Part shown: one piece after another, positions 38,121 through 51,597 of the stretch
How the letters are laid out: the number at the start of each line of letters is the position of its first letter
How positions within the stretch are numbered: position 1 is the stretch's first letter
Assembly (NCBI GenBank): GCA_003640385.1
Contig: RCAB01000108.1
Location: 98,299 to 162,298 of the forward strand
Length of the DNA stretch: 64,000 nucleotides
Reading direction: 5' to 3'
Source of the DNA: Setaria digitata
Lineage: Eukaryota > Nematoda > Chromadorea > Rhabditida > Setariidae
The notes under the pieces: generated by a model
What the model was told of the DNA's origin: nothing
Databases searched by the model: none
Seen by the model: only the letters and a program-made list of their open reading frames with translations
Made by a program: the position numbers and the translations under genes

Positions 38121-41100
38121 ATGGAACAGAGCAAAGAAATTGATAGCGGTAATGCTACAACCCATCGAAACTAGAAGGAACAAATCGCTATATGGTTATC
38201 ACGCTGCTAAATGGTATCGAGGTACCACACAAAAATACTTTTGCTTTCATTATCTAATTCATAGAAAAAAACTGGAATCTGAGCTTTTATCCAAGGTCTT
38301 CGCACATTCATATAAGGATCAGGGAGAAAAAAAATATATATGAAAGAGATTTGATTTCTGCTGCAATTACAGCCTTTCCTCTTCATTTCGAATAGAAAAA
38401 TGACTGTTTCTCAAAACTAGACAGGATTGCATTTGCTGCAGCAAAAATGATGTTAAAAAAAAAGCTCTAAGATCGGTAAATCCAAAGTGTTAAAATGAAG
38501 ATTTTTTTTTTTCGAAAGGAAACGTTTAGCATTAGACGATAGTGAAACAGATTTATTCAAACGAGAAAGTGATTGACGTGTTTTGTAGTTTTAGCTCAGA
38601 ACCGTGAAGTACAGAACAATGTTATAAAGGGTAAAAACCAAGTCAAATTCTCGAAACTAATTGGTATTGGATCTAGAAAAAAAAGCAGATTGGAAGTAGG
38701 CTTTGGCAGCATAGATCATTATTTCGGTGCTGGCTCTCTATTCTAAACATATTCAAGCTTAAAAAGTTTAAGTGAACTATTACTAGATAATTTAAAGTTG
38801 AAAGAGTGTTCAGTTATAGTTTAAGAAAAGGTTGTCATATTATATTATAGTTTATAAATGGATAAATGATGGCATGTTTTTGGACTCTTTTCGGCCTAAC
38901 TCACTCTTTTTTGGTTCTCGAGAAGATTTTCAATATTTTAATGCCGTATAATTGGTATAAGGTTACATTGTATTATGCATTTATCGTTTCTTTGCGAAAT
39001 GCATTACGTTTTAACTAAAAGGAATGCTAATTTGTAACTTCATATTTTCCGTTTTGGTTTTAATCTATAAATTTCTAGCACGAAATCATGAAGTATATTT
39101 TCTACACAGAGTATTCCAAATAAAGCATGAAAACAATAAACTAATCAGCAAAATGCTCGTCAGCTTGCGTTTATTCGTAAAAAAAATGAATTTGTAACCA
39201 CAGAGGAAATAAAGTTAAGGAAATAAAGAAATAAAGTCAATTGTTATCCCAGGTTTTTCAAATTTTGAAAAATAATCTATCATGTGGTATATTATACTTT
39301 TCCTTTTTTTATTACGCTTGTCTTATATTTGCTTTTTTCCACTAGTACGTGTTCTCGTGATCATTACCTTTGTAATAGGACAGACTTCGAATGGAACGTG
39401 AAAGGACTGTATTTTTTTTAAGATAAATTAGTTATTTATTCAAGAAAAAAGTTCGGACTTGATCAGTTTACTTTTCCGACAATATAACTATTCAAAATGA
39501 CGTGAAATATTGAGGAAATCTAGCGGAAACGATATTTCCTTGCTACGAATGTAAAGACGCAAGTTAAGGAGGCTGTCATTAATACAGGATTTTTTTTTTT
39601 TTTGTATCTTACTGTGTTAGCCTCCTTTTGTATCTTATTTATTAGAAAAAAAAAATGTCCTTCTCACAATAGAAAGTTTTTTACGATTACACAGGAAGTA
39701 CACCTGCAATAAACAGAACTAATTTAAAAAGTAATTTTTTCAGTGTGAATAGATTTCTGATATCTATGTTAAATTGATTTCAGCATTATACTTTCACACC
39801 ATCTTTTATTTGTAATTTCTATATAAGACTACTAATAACTGAATGGAATAAATTTGCAGATTATAGGTGAAGAAGGCCGAAGAGGAACGGATATAAAAGA
39901 AAAGTCAAAATCACTACTATCATGAAACGGTGCATTGTTTTCATCGCTACTTAATCATAAGGTGAAACTAAAGGAAGAACTTTACATGGACCTTTTATTG
40001 AGTGGTGATGCAAAAACGCTGAATGAACTGAGGAAAAGCACATTTGAGGAGTTCATGGAATGATATAAGCGAACAAAACGCGTGGGATAGATGTCAAAGA
40101 ATTATAAGGAAGCTTGTTGGACGAATGGATGACTACATAGATTGCTGCAGAAAATTCTGGCCTCTCGAGAATTGTTTCTTGTTTTGCAAGAAATAAGTTG
40201 TCATTCAGTGCTGCGGAACACTTCGAAACCACTTCACCGAACCGATTTTCTTTCTCTTTTCGTATATTTTGTCGCAAGGTTAAAACTTCTCTGGCTAGGC
40301 AGTATTACGCTTTAACAAGGTAACGATATCCGATGGGATTTACGTACGCTTCATTGCTAACATGCAGACTGTCTTTGAGAGTTCGATCACCCGTAGTTTT
40401 CTGAGATTTTCCTAAATTTTTTAATACTGTATATACATTACAACTACAGTATATGTCAACATTGAATGGGAATGGACATTTTGTAAGCAACATTATTTCT
40501 ATACTGTATTGGGACTAAGTAGGAATTGAGACATATTTTTGGAATATAAACATGTTCCTTTCATCAATCTAACTTCTTCCTTTGTCCTGATTGAACTAGG
40601 CTTCGAAAGTCTTTATTAAGTTTGAAGCTAATATGAGTCTCATACTATATGTCAAATTTCTGAAGAGGAAGCCAAATGAACTAAAAAAGCTAAATGAACT
40701 GAAAAAAGTTCTTAAAGAAACCAGCCTCTGCTACTTTACCTTCATTGGTCTGCGATAGCAAGCAAGCATTTCCAGTAACTAATTACTGCCAGTATTATTC
40801 TCATCTACATTTCTTCAAAACTTCTTAATAATAATTTGAATTTCTACTTGTATCATTTCAGAAGTGTAACTATAAATGGATGATAAATATTTTAGAATTT
40901 CATTAACTTAAATGATCGTGTTCAATCATGTTAATTTTTAAAATTATATGTAACATTCAGAGAATTTCGAAAAGTCGTTAAGTAATTGTAAAACCACCCC
41001 TACAATTCATCTTTTTTTTCCCTTTAAGGTTTTTACGAGTACTTAGGATTCACTACAACGCTGAGTACATTAGAGACAAAATTCTGAGATTAACCCATAA

Positions 41101-42247
41101 ACGAACCATGCTCCAAATCTATTCGGGATTTGTATAACAAAAAAAAAAAAAAAAATTGGATAAGTTACTATAGGAACTCATTCCCAAATAGTTCAGAAAA
41201 TTACTATGAATCTGTATTCACTCTAATTCGTGCGACCCATCCACACTTTTCAGTGCTGCAAACTTCCAAAAACCCTCATTCGTCCAAAGTTACTATATCA
41301 GTTCTACTCAGTATCCTGCCTAAAGCTTGCTCTGTTATGTTTACATCAATCAAGCCTCGTTTTTGAAAGGATCACTTTTTTAACAGTTGCGACCAAATTT
41401 TTTTTTTTTTTTTTTTCAATCAAAAAAGCAAAAATCATTCGCACCGTGTCAATTTCAAGTATAGAATTATTTTTCAGTTCCCGTCAAGGACACGAAAATT
41501 CCTAGTTCCGATTCATTACTTTTCAATTTCCACTATTTCCCTCGATTATCAATATAGAATCAAATTAGTTTGAAAAAATTTAACCAACATTACAAAAGTT
41601 CTCCAAAGAATTGCATCATGTTCTTTAAATGTTTGAAACCTGCAACATTTCCCTCATTTATCAGTGTTCCAAACCTTAACTATTTGCATAACGAGTGCAA
41701 AAAGGAGCTGTAAAGTTCAAAAAAGAGTGAAACAGTTTGAAAAAATTTGATCAACATTACAACCGAGTTGTGAAATCACCAGAGTAATTGAATAAGCAAC
41801 ACGATTACTTCGGAACAATTGTTTATCTACATCATCCCCGCCAATGGAAATTGTGAGGTAAAAGTATTCAGTACATCAAAAGAGTTAGGAATCTAGCGAA
41901 ATACTGACTTTTCATAGAATTGAGAGAAAAGTTATGTCATAATATTGAAATCGAGCATAAGATTGATTCATTGCCATCACAACAAGAAGTAGAATAAATC
42001 CAATAATTTAAAAATATTTCAACTTTAATATCGGATCATCTTAGAAGTTGCTCATTTTAATAAACTCTAATCAAACCATGTGACAGAAATTACTAAAGAA
42101 TGAATCCTGAAGACTTATGAATGGTTTCTAGTCAAATGAAGATTGTACTGAAATTGCTCTCTTCCAAGTATATATTTTCAAAATGTCTCGTTATTTTTAA
42201 AAAGGAAACAAGCATCAATAAAAAGTGAAGAGCCATGCCAAGATAGA
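38121..42247. other. Interval between the DEG/ENaC and aldo/keto reductase genes
   Basis: About 4.1 kb, AT-rich, with poly-T or poly-A runs at 39590-39603, 41139-41156 and 41399-41416. Apart from the orphan minus-strand frame at 40053-40493, no supported gene was found. A short plus-strand open piece just before it (about 39960-40063, ending FEEFME) is too short to call. Confidence 0.4.
40053..40493 (-). pseudogene. Orphan minus-strand frame broken by one stop codon
   Basis: Two open stretches, 40493-40305 and 40304-40053, lie in the same frame separated only by a TAA at 40307-40305, so about 145 codons are open apart from one stop. The second part (RKEKENRFGEVVSKC and onward) has mixed, protein-like composition. 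No family is recognised. It could be a decayed gene or element, or two exons with a very short gap. Confidence 0.25.
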
Positions 42248-44370
42248 TCAATTTACATTCCAGCCGTCACATCTTATATAGTTTTTATCCCGATTCAATT
42301 TTGTAATTCCTTCAGTTTCTTCTTTTGTTAGTTTCACACCAACTACCTTAAAAATTTAAACATTACCTTACTCCAAGAAAAAAAAAACGGTCCACAATGA
42401 AAACTTCTTGGAAAATCACTCTCCAATACTGCTCTTTTCACAGCTGCGTTTTTTTTTTTTTAACGGTTTTTTATATTCTCTACAACTCTCAATAATACTT
42501 GAGTTCACGGTACATTTAAGGAAACGAATCGGCTCCGGATATTAACACCGTGAAGCAGTAGTTAATAAGGAAACTGTATAAGTTGCAAATGTTCTAAACA
42601 ACAACGAGTAAGTATGAGAAATCTGATAGCTGTTGAAAATCAAATACCTTCTCACTTGACAAACTTCTGTCTACCAACTGTTCAATAAACTGATGAAAAT
42701 TTTGCTAACTCGAAAAAGGGAAAAAATTTTATGTGTGGAGTTAGCCACTTGCTAGTCTGTAGCTTCTTTAAGTGAGACATTCAAAAGGCCATGCCTTGAA
42801 GTTGTTAATCACCCGTTCTGGATTTGATGACTTCGGTATAACACCAACACCAAGACTCAGTGCCCAAGCTAGTACAATGAGCTAAAATAAATATATCGCC
42901 AATTAAAGCAGTTCAAAAAAATCCTAAAAAATTTTAAAAGTATTCCACAGCTTAAGACATAAACCTGAGGAGCCGAATTATGTGTTTCTGCTGTTTTAAC
43001 AATCATAGAATCACCCATAAGATCAGGATGATTTCTAGCCAATGACGAATAAGCCTGAAAATGCCTGATAATAAGGAAATCGTAGCCATAAACATGCGAA
43101 ATTAACAAACCAACTATACTGAAAGAAATCAGCCTCGATATTTGGAAATTTGTTACTAAACTAACCTGGAAAAATATACCCATGCTTTTGCAGTATTCTC
43201 TTAACTCATTACGGGTGAAATGAGGATGAAATTCGACTTGGTTAACAGAGGGCATCATTCGTCCAAAACTTTGAATCTCCTTGATATGCTTAACTTCGTA
43301 GTTTGAAACACCTACTGATCGTATTTTGTTTTCATCTGAAATACACAATCACCAGCTTCCTTTTTTTTGATAAAGATTTCTCGATACTATAATCACACTT
43401 GAATTTCAATTTGCATCTGCTCATACCTTATATTACTACATCAAAAATTTCACCTTTTAATTTCTCAAGTTCCAAATAAGCGATTTTACGACTTTCTGGA
43501 TTTCGTGGATCATCGTTTTTACTAGTATCAGGTTTCGGATAATGTATTAAGACTAAGTCGAGATACCTAAAAACATTTCAATGTGAGCCATGCATAACGC
43601 AAGAAAATGTCAAAAATTTACACCATTTTTAATCGAACGCTTAGGTTCATTTGCTTAATTTGACAAACTTTTGCATATTTTTCTTTTCGGCTCTTTCATC
43701 GGCGAGTTTTCCCATGATATTAAAACAGAAACTATGGAAAATTACTCTGTTTGAAGATTCGTTAGTGACTCATCTACCATTTTCCTTGTGTGCACATCAT
43801 TATTGATTTCGGAAAGGAAGAATTTGGTGGTGATGAAAATTTCTTCCCTTTTCAAATTATACTTCGGAAGCAATTCCTGGAATAGTACAATGCTTTAAGC
43901 TGTAAAAATGCAACTTACAAAGTAGTAGCATTGTTTGGGACTTAGTGGTTTAAAGGTTAATTATATTTCAGTTAGTATAGTTTGTTGTGTGCATCTGACT
44001 GATACCACAATCAGAATAATTTTCTCCCCTTCAGCAAAGCAAAAATGATCCCTATGTTGATTCAAATTTTATTATCCAAAAAATTAGAAGTATTTTTTCT
44101 GCAAATCAAATCAGGCGAAATGGAAGTGAAAAGTGAATAGCGTATAAATATAAAAAAGAAAAAGGATACTCGAAGAGCAATCCCTAACTCCCGTTCATTT
44201 AGATAGTATTTAGCTGTATCGAACAACCGGTAGCCAGCTTTCAAAGCAGCATCGACAGCTGCGGTGACCGTATCCTGGCCAACAATTTTGTATGTACCAA
44301 GACCAACCATCGGTATTGAGAAGCCACTATTCAGTTTGGCAGTACCACCAACGCAATTTGTAAGAGCCAT
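42248..44370 (-). CDS. Aldo/keto reductase family oxidoreductase, 7 exons
   Basis: Exons 44370-44170, 43876-43746, 43566-43454, 43335-43166, 43054-42965, 42881-42795, 42346-42248, giving 296 residues. The whole (beta/alpha)8 AKR fold is represented: IPMVGLGTYK, LFDTAKYYLNERELG, EEIFITTKFF, YLDLVLIHYPKP, IRSVGVSNYEVKHI, PSVNQVEFHPHF and GVGVIPKSSNPERV. The catalytic tetrad is intact: Asp51, Tyr56, Lys85, His119. The family reduces aldehydes and ketones with NADPH; the substrate cannot be told from sequence. The last intron is odd: the splice that gives the normal C-terminus needs a GC donor after NNFK (AAG|GCATGG). Without it the frame stops at TAA 42770-42768, or a weak GT donor (GAAT|GTCTCA) would be used with a shifted acceptor. 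The gene is divergent from the ILRUN homologue, about 1 kb apart. Confidence 0.9.
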
Positions 44371-45395
44371 CACGATTTACCTTTCCTTGATCGCTTTTTT
44401 TCGCTCCTTACTATTTATCAATGCAATTAGCATAGACCAAAAACAACCTACATCCCACGAACAAGAATCAAAATACCAGAATCCCACAAAGCTAGACTAT
44501 TATGAATAAATACCACAAAAAAGAGATATCATAACAACACAGTGTCACGGTTTTACTAAGTATAACAAAATATAAATTCGCATGACGCATCAATCGGTCT
44601 AGCCATTTATATCACAACAAACCACTCCACTTACTACCACTGGTTTGCATACGGGGATAGTTGAACCGAACTTTTTGCAAACTTCGACCTACGTGTTTTG
44701 AAATTCATAGGTGTCGACGTGTTGGCTGTACGGGTCCCTTGATTCAGGTTTTTCAGGGCAAAGGTTGTTGTTTAAACGAAGCCTGGGAGATGAGATCCTC
44801 AGTTTTTCTGGATTTCAAGTGTAAATAACTAATTACTTCTGAGACTCGGAGATTCAATTATTTAGCCTTATTGGAAGAAATTTTCAAATGGACTGCCTTA
44901 GTTTTACTGAAGGTGCAGATGTGTTTTCTCATAATAACGACATTTTATGTAATCTGCTCACTATTAGCCAGTGTCCGGTACTTATTTACTCAAGTATTTA
45001 CTCAGTCGAAAATTTTTTTTGCGACTTTATGCTGATAAGGTTTTTTTTCTTCTTTTTTTTTTTTTTTTTCCAAAAAAAATTTCTTGTCTCTTCATTTCAT
45101 TAGTCTCATGAGGTTCCTCTATTTCATTTAGTGTTTGCTGTCAGAATCATTTTTTCATCATTGGTCTTTTAAGTTACTTGCAAGTACATCTAATTCAAAT
45201 TTTATGATTTTCAAGAAAACAAAATGTAGATAGGATAAAGGATATGTGTAAATTCTCTTTCTTGCGTTATATATGTATATTTCAGTTGCAGTGCACTTGA
45301 TAAACGTGATGTTCCTTTTGTAAAACATGGTGTTAGTGTCTAATTACTCGGTTTTAAAGTATTGGTTTCCAGCGCTGAATATTATACTTACTGAT
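44371..45395. promoter_or_regulatory. Divergent promoter region, aldo/keto reductase and ILRUN homologue
   Basis: About 1 kb between two head-to-head start codons, so it should carry the promoters of both genes. A T run at 45053-45069 is the only striking tract. TTTCCAG at 45366-45372 is a likely SL acceptor for the plus-strand gene. Confidence 0.45.
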
Positions 45396-47368
45396 ATGGA
45401 TATCGACGGTGATGTAAATGGCTCATTATCACAGGCTCTTTCATGTATGGCTACCAACGATCGTGAAGTACTTATAAAACAGTTCCAGCAAGTTCTTGGA
45501 GATAGTCACACTCTTTCGACAGAAGCATGCGCTTTTTTCCTTGATATGAATAGCTGGTAAGCTGGATAGGCCTTTATTAGGGCCACACTCGCAACAGTGG
45601 TGAAAGATTCGTCGCGTAATAAAAATGTAGATTATATTTAAACAATATTTTTTCAGTTTAAAAATAACGCACAACTTTTGCCTGCAAACGCTAAAACTTG
45701 TTTTGGACTCTGTGACCAATTCAGGAATTTGCAAGCTGCTCTAGGAGCTTACTATGATTATGGCAGTGCAAATGGTACAGGTTCGCCACCTCCTGAGTAT
45801 GTGACGCAGCTACCTTCAATGCAGTTCGTGCAAGATGTCACAATAGGCGAGGTATGCTTAATATATCTGCGGCCTTATGTATTTCTACAAAATTTATGGA
45901 AATTAAATTTGCTGGAATTTTTCGTTCTAGTGATCCAAACTCACCATATTTTCAGGGTGAAAGCGTTCCACCATCCACACGTTTTACGAAAACCTGGCGA
46001 GTACGTAATTCAGGAAATGAGTGGTGGCCCAATGGTTGTTTCTTGAGTTACATGGAAGGTTAGGTTTCTATGGGATTTCACATCGAATTTTACTGCATAT
46101 CTATTTGAATGAAATGCCTAGGTTGTGGTGTTTTCATTCTAGAAGAATTGTTGGGAATAGCTGCTTGTTGCAGGTGATAAGTTATCAGATACCACCAGAT
46201 CATGGATTCAGCCTTTGGCTCCAGGAAAGGAGGTTAATGTCAGTGTTGAAATGGTTAGCCCTATGGAAAGGGGGATTTATCAGAGCAGGTGGCAGCTGAA
46301 TACCAATTCCGGAATCCCATTCGGCGGTAAACATTTCATCACAACATGCAAGTGTTGAATAATTTCCAAGTTAAAAGCATTCTAGTATTTTGTGAAATCA
46401 TTTTGCCTATTTGATTTTGAGAAGCTATTTTAGAGTCCATTTGGTGTATCATAACTGTTGATGACATGGGAATTTTGGGCATCACGCAGCAGCTGGCTTC
46501 TGCTCCACTAGGCTCATCTTCTCCTGCACGAAGTCAGAACACAAATCCTTTTGCCAGAGCTCTTCCGTTTAATCAAACTTCTCTTGTTAGTTTAATGTGT
46601 AATATATGTTTCGTTACTCAAATATGTGAAAAGAAAAAAATGGGAATTAAAAGATTATACCCGATAGACCGGTTGTATATGTCTTTAGCTACTAAACTTC
46701 GAAAGCACATAAAAGAGACAAAGGACCGTTATAACATATATTTGTTTTGGTAATTTTGACAATTTAACAGTAGCAAAATTTAGTTTAATTTGGTAATTGT
46801 CAGATTTATCTTTGAAAACAAATTTCATTTACTGCAGGTATTTTTTCCCAATTTGTTCTAGTTACACCAAAAATTCCGAAAAATTACACTACCGCTGCTG
46901 GCATTTATCACGTGTTCACAATCGTTCAGCGTAAAGACAAAGACGTGTTCACATTCTTGGGAATATATGCGTTATGCTTAGTTTTTTGTTCACTTGTATA
47001 AATAGCAACAAAATAATTTCAGGATTTCGCGGAGCAGCCGCAGCGTGTTGAAAATAACATGGATGAAAGTCCTAATGCGGTTCATGACCAGGGCGGAAGC
47101 TCATCACTATACAACGCTGTTGTTAGTCGACTTCCACGGGTATCATCTTTTTTTCTGATTTCTGAGTGGGCTGTAATCTTGCAGTCATATTCTGTATCTT
47201 TTGGCTTTGTTTTTGATGACAGTAGTTGCATCATTTCCTAGTAAATTTTAGGTTTGGTCGGTTAACGATTGCCAATTTTCAAATACTATAAGTGAGCCTA
47301 TTGATATATCTCATATCGAGGAAGCCCCGGACGTGCCTCCCTGTACACCCTGTACACCTCCACAGTGA
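45396..47368 (+). CDS. ILRUN: ILRUN/C6orf106 homologue (UBA-like plus NBR1-like domain)
   Basis: Exons 45396-45556, 45725-45851, 45956-46058, 46174-46326, 46434-46585, 47023-47139, 47252-47368, giving 309 residues; all phases agree. The N-terminal UBA-like helices run from MATNDREVLIKQFQQVLG to CAFFLDMNSWNLQAALGAYY. The NBR1-type Ig-like domain then follows: MQFVQDVTIGEGESVPPSTR, FTKTWRVRNSGNEWWPNGC, WIQPLAPGKEVNVSVEM, GIYQSRWQLNTNSGIPFG and IWCIITVDDMGILGITQQL. The tail is low in complexity and Pro/Ser-rich. In mammals ILRUN binds p300 and IRF3 and dampens antiviral and inflammatory transcription; a worm role is unknown to me. Length and domain order match the human protein of about 298 residues. 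The start was chosen at the Met just before the conserved DID acidic segment; an upstream in-frame ATG at 45327 lies before a likely trans-splice acceptor. Confidence 0.9.
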
Positions 47369-49527
47369 ATTTGTATTGCTCACGACATATATGACCTGTC
47401 TGTTTCATTTTGCGAGAATCATCTATCGGGATCACAAGGGATTCCTGGCGTTTAGTGACAGCATATGCAAGACTCTTTCGTGAATGTATGTTTGTTTTGT
47501 GTATTGTTTCATTAAGTGTTCCGCTTACTCTGTACAGAATTTGAGCAAGGAAGTGTTCTCGAAGGCTGTCATTCCTTTTTATATGTTTTTATAATCTGTT
47601 CTTGATTATATAAGGAAGGTTACTTAAGCTCGACTCACATATCTTGCTTTTGTAGTCAAGTTTGTGCTATAATGTCATATTTTTTCTTTTTGAGCGTACC
47701 TATTTATTTGCGTCCCAAGAAATATTGAAGAAGCGTATGCAGTACAAAACATTTGATGTTTTCGTTAGCGATTAGGTAAGACTATATCGACCTGTAAAAG
47801 TTTTATTAGTTATTTTCCATCCTGTATGGCATTTTTTTATTGGCAAATTGCCTGTTATTCAGGGAGATTGCTCTACGGATTTTCTTTTTAAAAGAGTCAT
47901 TTTCTAAGCAAAAAACTAGTTTAAAAAAGCTATGGATTGAAGAAGAATCTCAGTAGAGAAATAGTCATATTGCCTTATTAAGTTATTGAATATAAAAAAG
48001 TAGAAAAAAAAAAAATCTTCCGCTTCCAACTGTTGGAAACATTCAAGAGGGATTAACAATATTATGAAAATCGATATGCGAAACAATTTATCCATGTATT
48101 ACATAATTTCTTGGACATCTTTAATTGTTTGTCAATCTACGAGTTAACATCAATCCAGAATTCATATTTACTTTTTAAGTTCGAAGCATGAGGTGCTCAT
48201 GTTGCTATGTATTACATTTTTTTTTTTATTATATTATGACCACTGCATCCATAACAGCTATTGTCCGGTTTCCGGTTGCTAAAATGAATTCGGGTTCTTC
48301 AGTTTACCCTGTCTTGTACTTTTTACCGCTCACTGAACAATTTGTACCACGAATTTTCCCCATAAAAATTTTGCCCCTCACTGTCTCAAGTTTGTTGCGT
48401 CACTTTGTAAGAAAACGGTTTTTGATGCATAAATTCTACTACGACGAGTTTTTTGTTGCTGTAGTGGATATTTGTGAGTAGTTTGATCAAGTTTTGCTCT
48501 TTTCAACATGGACTCCGAGATTCCAAAATGTAACGAGGAAAATCCTTTTATTGAGGAAGAAGTTTTTTTTCTCTGTAATGTATGGAATTTAGGCTGTCTT
48601 ATTGAGTTTTAAATCAAACCTTCTGTATAACAAGGAGGGAGAAAATTTATGATTAAATAATATTAAGAAGTAGGGGACTATTCTCAATCCAGTAAGAGAA
48701 GCATGTTCTGGTAGGCTATCCTTGTAAATGAATTCACATGTGGGTAAAAATTGAATTTAACCCAGTTTTATGATGGTAATTTAAATCGACTACTGTTAGA
48801 AGCATGTTGCAATCATTGGGCAAAATTTTTCCAGCTAGTATTCACATCTTATCATTTCGCACCACTGTTAAGGGTTCAGAACCAAAATTTTTATCAACAA
48901 AAATGTAACTGTCAAAGTGACAGTTAGAGAATCAGAAATTGTCATTTCGATTTCGACTGATGGTTGGCCTTTAGGTTGTTTCCTATCGCGAATTCATTTG
49001 AAACATTTGAAGCCAATTCATTTGTTCTTTGGTAATAAAAGTACTGCATGACGTGTTTAAACATGAATTTTTTTAAAGGTATTTTGATCTTTATACAGAT
49101 TACAAGGATGAAGATATCTAAAACATGACCGATTTCAGTTAAAGTGCAGAAGCATTAGTACGGAGAATTATGCACCGCAATATTTTAAATTTTTGGTTCT
49201 AGTTTGACACTGCAATGGTAACTGTGCACGAAATTAAATAAAAAAAGAGAAAATTGTGGAATAATGTTAAATCTTTTCGCGATCTTTTTTGTCGGGTTAA
49301 GCAAAGGAGCAAATTTAAAATAGTGATAAAGTGGGAAAGAAAGAGATGCAAATTTACTGTCTACGCCCATTTAATGAATGACATGCTGAGAACAGTCAGT
49401 TGACACAGATTATGACATTTTATCAATATGTTCTTTTTGTTAGTTAACAAATTTTATGCTGAAATATTTGAATTGTTTCTTAGTCTATCTAATCATCTAC
49501 TTCGAAAACGTAACTTGAATCTCCCTT

Positions 49528-49528
<1 letters not shown>

Positions 49529-49564
<36 letters not shown>

Positions 49565-49572
49565 NNNNNNNN
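49529..49572. other. Poly-C run followed by N gap
   Basis: 36 consecutive C (49529-49564), then 8 N (49565-49572). This is a sequencing or assembly limit; the true tract length and any missing sequence are unknown. Confidence 0.95.
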
Positions 49573-50663
49573 TTTTAATCTTTCTCCTTTGGAATTGTGT
49601 GGAAAGAAGCCAAATACTTATTAAATTGTTTATTTCCTGAAGAAATTTAAGTGGTTAATTTCATGTGGTATCGAGTAGCTCATATGGCAGTAGAAATTAA
49701 ATTAGCTGAAGCATAAAACTTCAACTACCTCATGTTCTTCAGAGTGATAGTTTATGAAAACTGCGTAGTATATGTGTCAAGTAATGTACACATATTGCTG
49801 CATTTCGAAATTTTCCATCTATCATACTACTTCTCTATCGTGAAGAATTTAGAACAATTTGAAATGGATTTAATAGAACTACTGAAGTTGAAAAAAATTG
49901 TTTGGGATATTTGGGGAATGCGAAATGCCTAAAAATATGCATCGATTGATTTTCACAGTCGTCTGAAGTCACACAGTGTCAAAATGAATAGATTTCAGAA
50001 TCCATATTAAAACAAAAGGGGAACCAACCTAAATTGCTTATTCACACCACTTGATAACTAAGCTGGATATATGGGGATCTTTACAAGCCTAGACAGAAAT
50101 TTTATTTTCTTTCCGAAGGGAATAATTAATTACACCTTGTTTAAATTACCGGATATTCTGAATAACAAAAGGACACTTTCTAGGGATAATTCTACAATAA
50201 AGTTAAGCTGGTAGCAATTTAAGCGATACAAATCGAATTCTGAAACAAGGACTAATATAAAAATGACGTTAGTAATGCGATGGAATTGGGATGTGAAATG
50301 ATGTACCTGTTGCCGGCCTGTCATTTATAATAGGCTAAACAAATGTATAAGTACCAAAAGCATAGGATGAAGAAGATTACAACTCAAACTTTCTCTTTGT
50401 CTTTTTTAATAAATAGGTGAAGTAAAAACAACATCCCTCCTAATTTCACGATTTCTAATAAAGCAGATGTGAGAATAAGTGTACGAACATGATTATATTC
50501 ATACCAATTCCATTTAACATTCTTTTGCAAGTTCGTAACTCTTTCATGCGTCAATCTGTCTAAGCAAATTAAAGTGGATTTATGTTATCACACGTGACCT
50601 TTATGTAGTTCAATTATTTTTTCAATTGCATACAGCGCTGTCAAAAATCACCTATCAAAAAAC

Positions 50664-50695
50664 AATACAAAAAACAAATGTTTGTTTTTTGTATT
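50664..50695. repeat. Small perfect hairpin
   Basis: 15-bp arms (50664-50678, AATACAAAAAACAAA; 50681-50695) around a 2-base spacer, in intergenic DNA. Function unknown; the low complexity makes chance plausible. Confidence 0.6.
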
Positions 50696-51597
50696 TTTGC
50701 CATTTCAAGAATGTAATTAAAACTTTTCATGAAAGCCAAATTTTAGCTGGTTTTTTCCCTAACCAGCCTCTTCTAAGCAAGACATGAAATATTACCTTTC
50801 CATATGCTTCTTCGCCAGTCTCCGACTGGTATAAATGAATTCAGAGCATAATTGATACCTACTTCTTACTTCGGCCATAACGAATCCAATAGAATAATCT
50901 GACAAAAGCCGGCCTTATAAACAAAAAGAAATTCACTACTTTCGCTTCCTACCTCCGATATAAAAGAAGTCCAGACGTTTAGTGGAAACAGTAGCAGTAA
51001 CAAATCATTGTATGAGCTTTCTTGTTGACGAATGTCCTTCATAAACAGTGTTACAAAATGCATATCAAATTCTGAGGACTTCTCTGAAATCACCGATTCG
51101 AAAGGACAGGAACAGCATGAAACTTCAAGAAAAAAAAAATTTGTATTCAACATAGCGATCACTTCTTCCAACCCTTAGATTTTTAATCATTTTTGAGATC
51201 TCTTTCATCCTTATCTATAAACCGTGCAGAGTATGCGAATTTTAAATTAAAGTTCATTCGACAAATTCTTACTGATATTCCAGCTAACTCTGAATATATT
51301 TTCAACAATGATAAAATTTATACACACTTCAAAAGGCCACCAGAAATCTAAAAGCATGATTGTGAAACACACGAAACTTTACACACATGCATAAAGAGAT
51401 GGGTCCGGCTGCAACCGTCAAATAGAAGATCAGCAAGGAAGAACAGAGATATCGATATCGATATGTAGGTGGTGTTTGTGCTGATAACCGGTTGCTACGT
51501 TCTTCCTCCTCTGATAATAATCCACCCCCTTCAATCAGTCCCAATCAATTTGTTAGGTAAGAAATGTTGCATGCAACAGACCGAACACGCTCCCACA

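Larger units (their letters stand above)
47369..51597. other. Intergenic, about 4.2 kb, with an assembly gap
   Basis: No gene recognised. A plus-strand frame at 48188-48481 (97 codons, hydrophobic) has no family resemblance. The interval contains the poly-C run and N gap at 49529-49572 and a small perfect hairpin at 50664-50695. A GATATCGATATCGATAT palindrome lies near 51450, just upstream of the EPG-7 gene. Confidence 0.45.
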
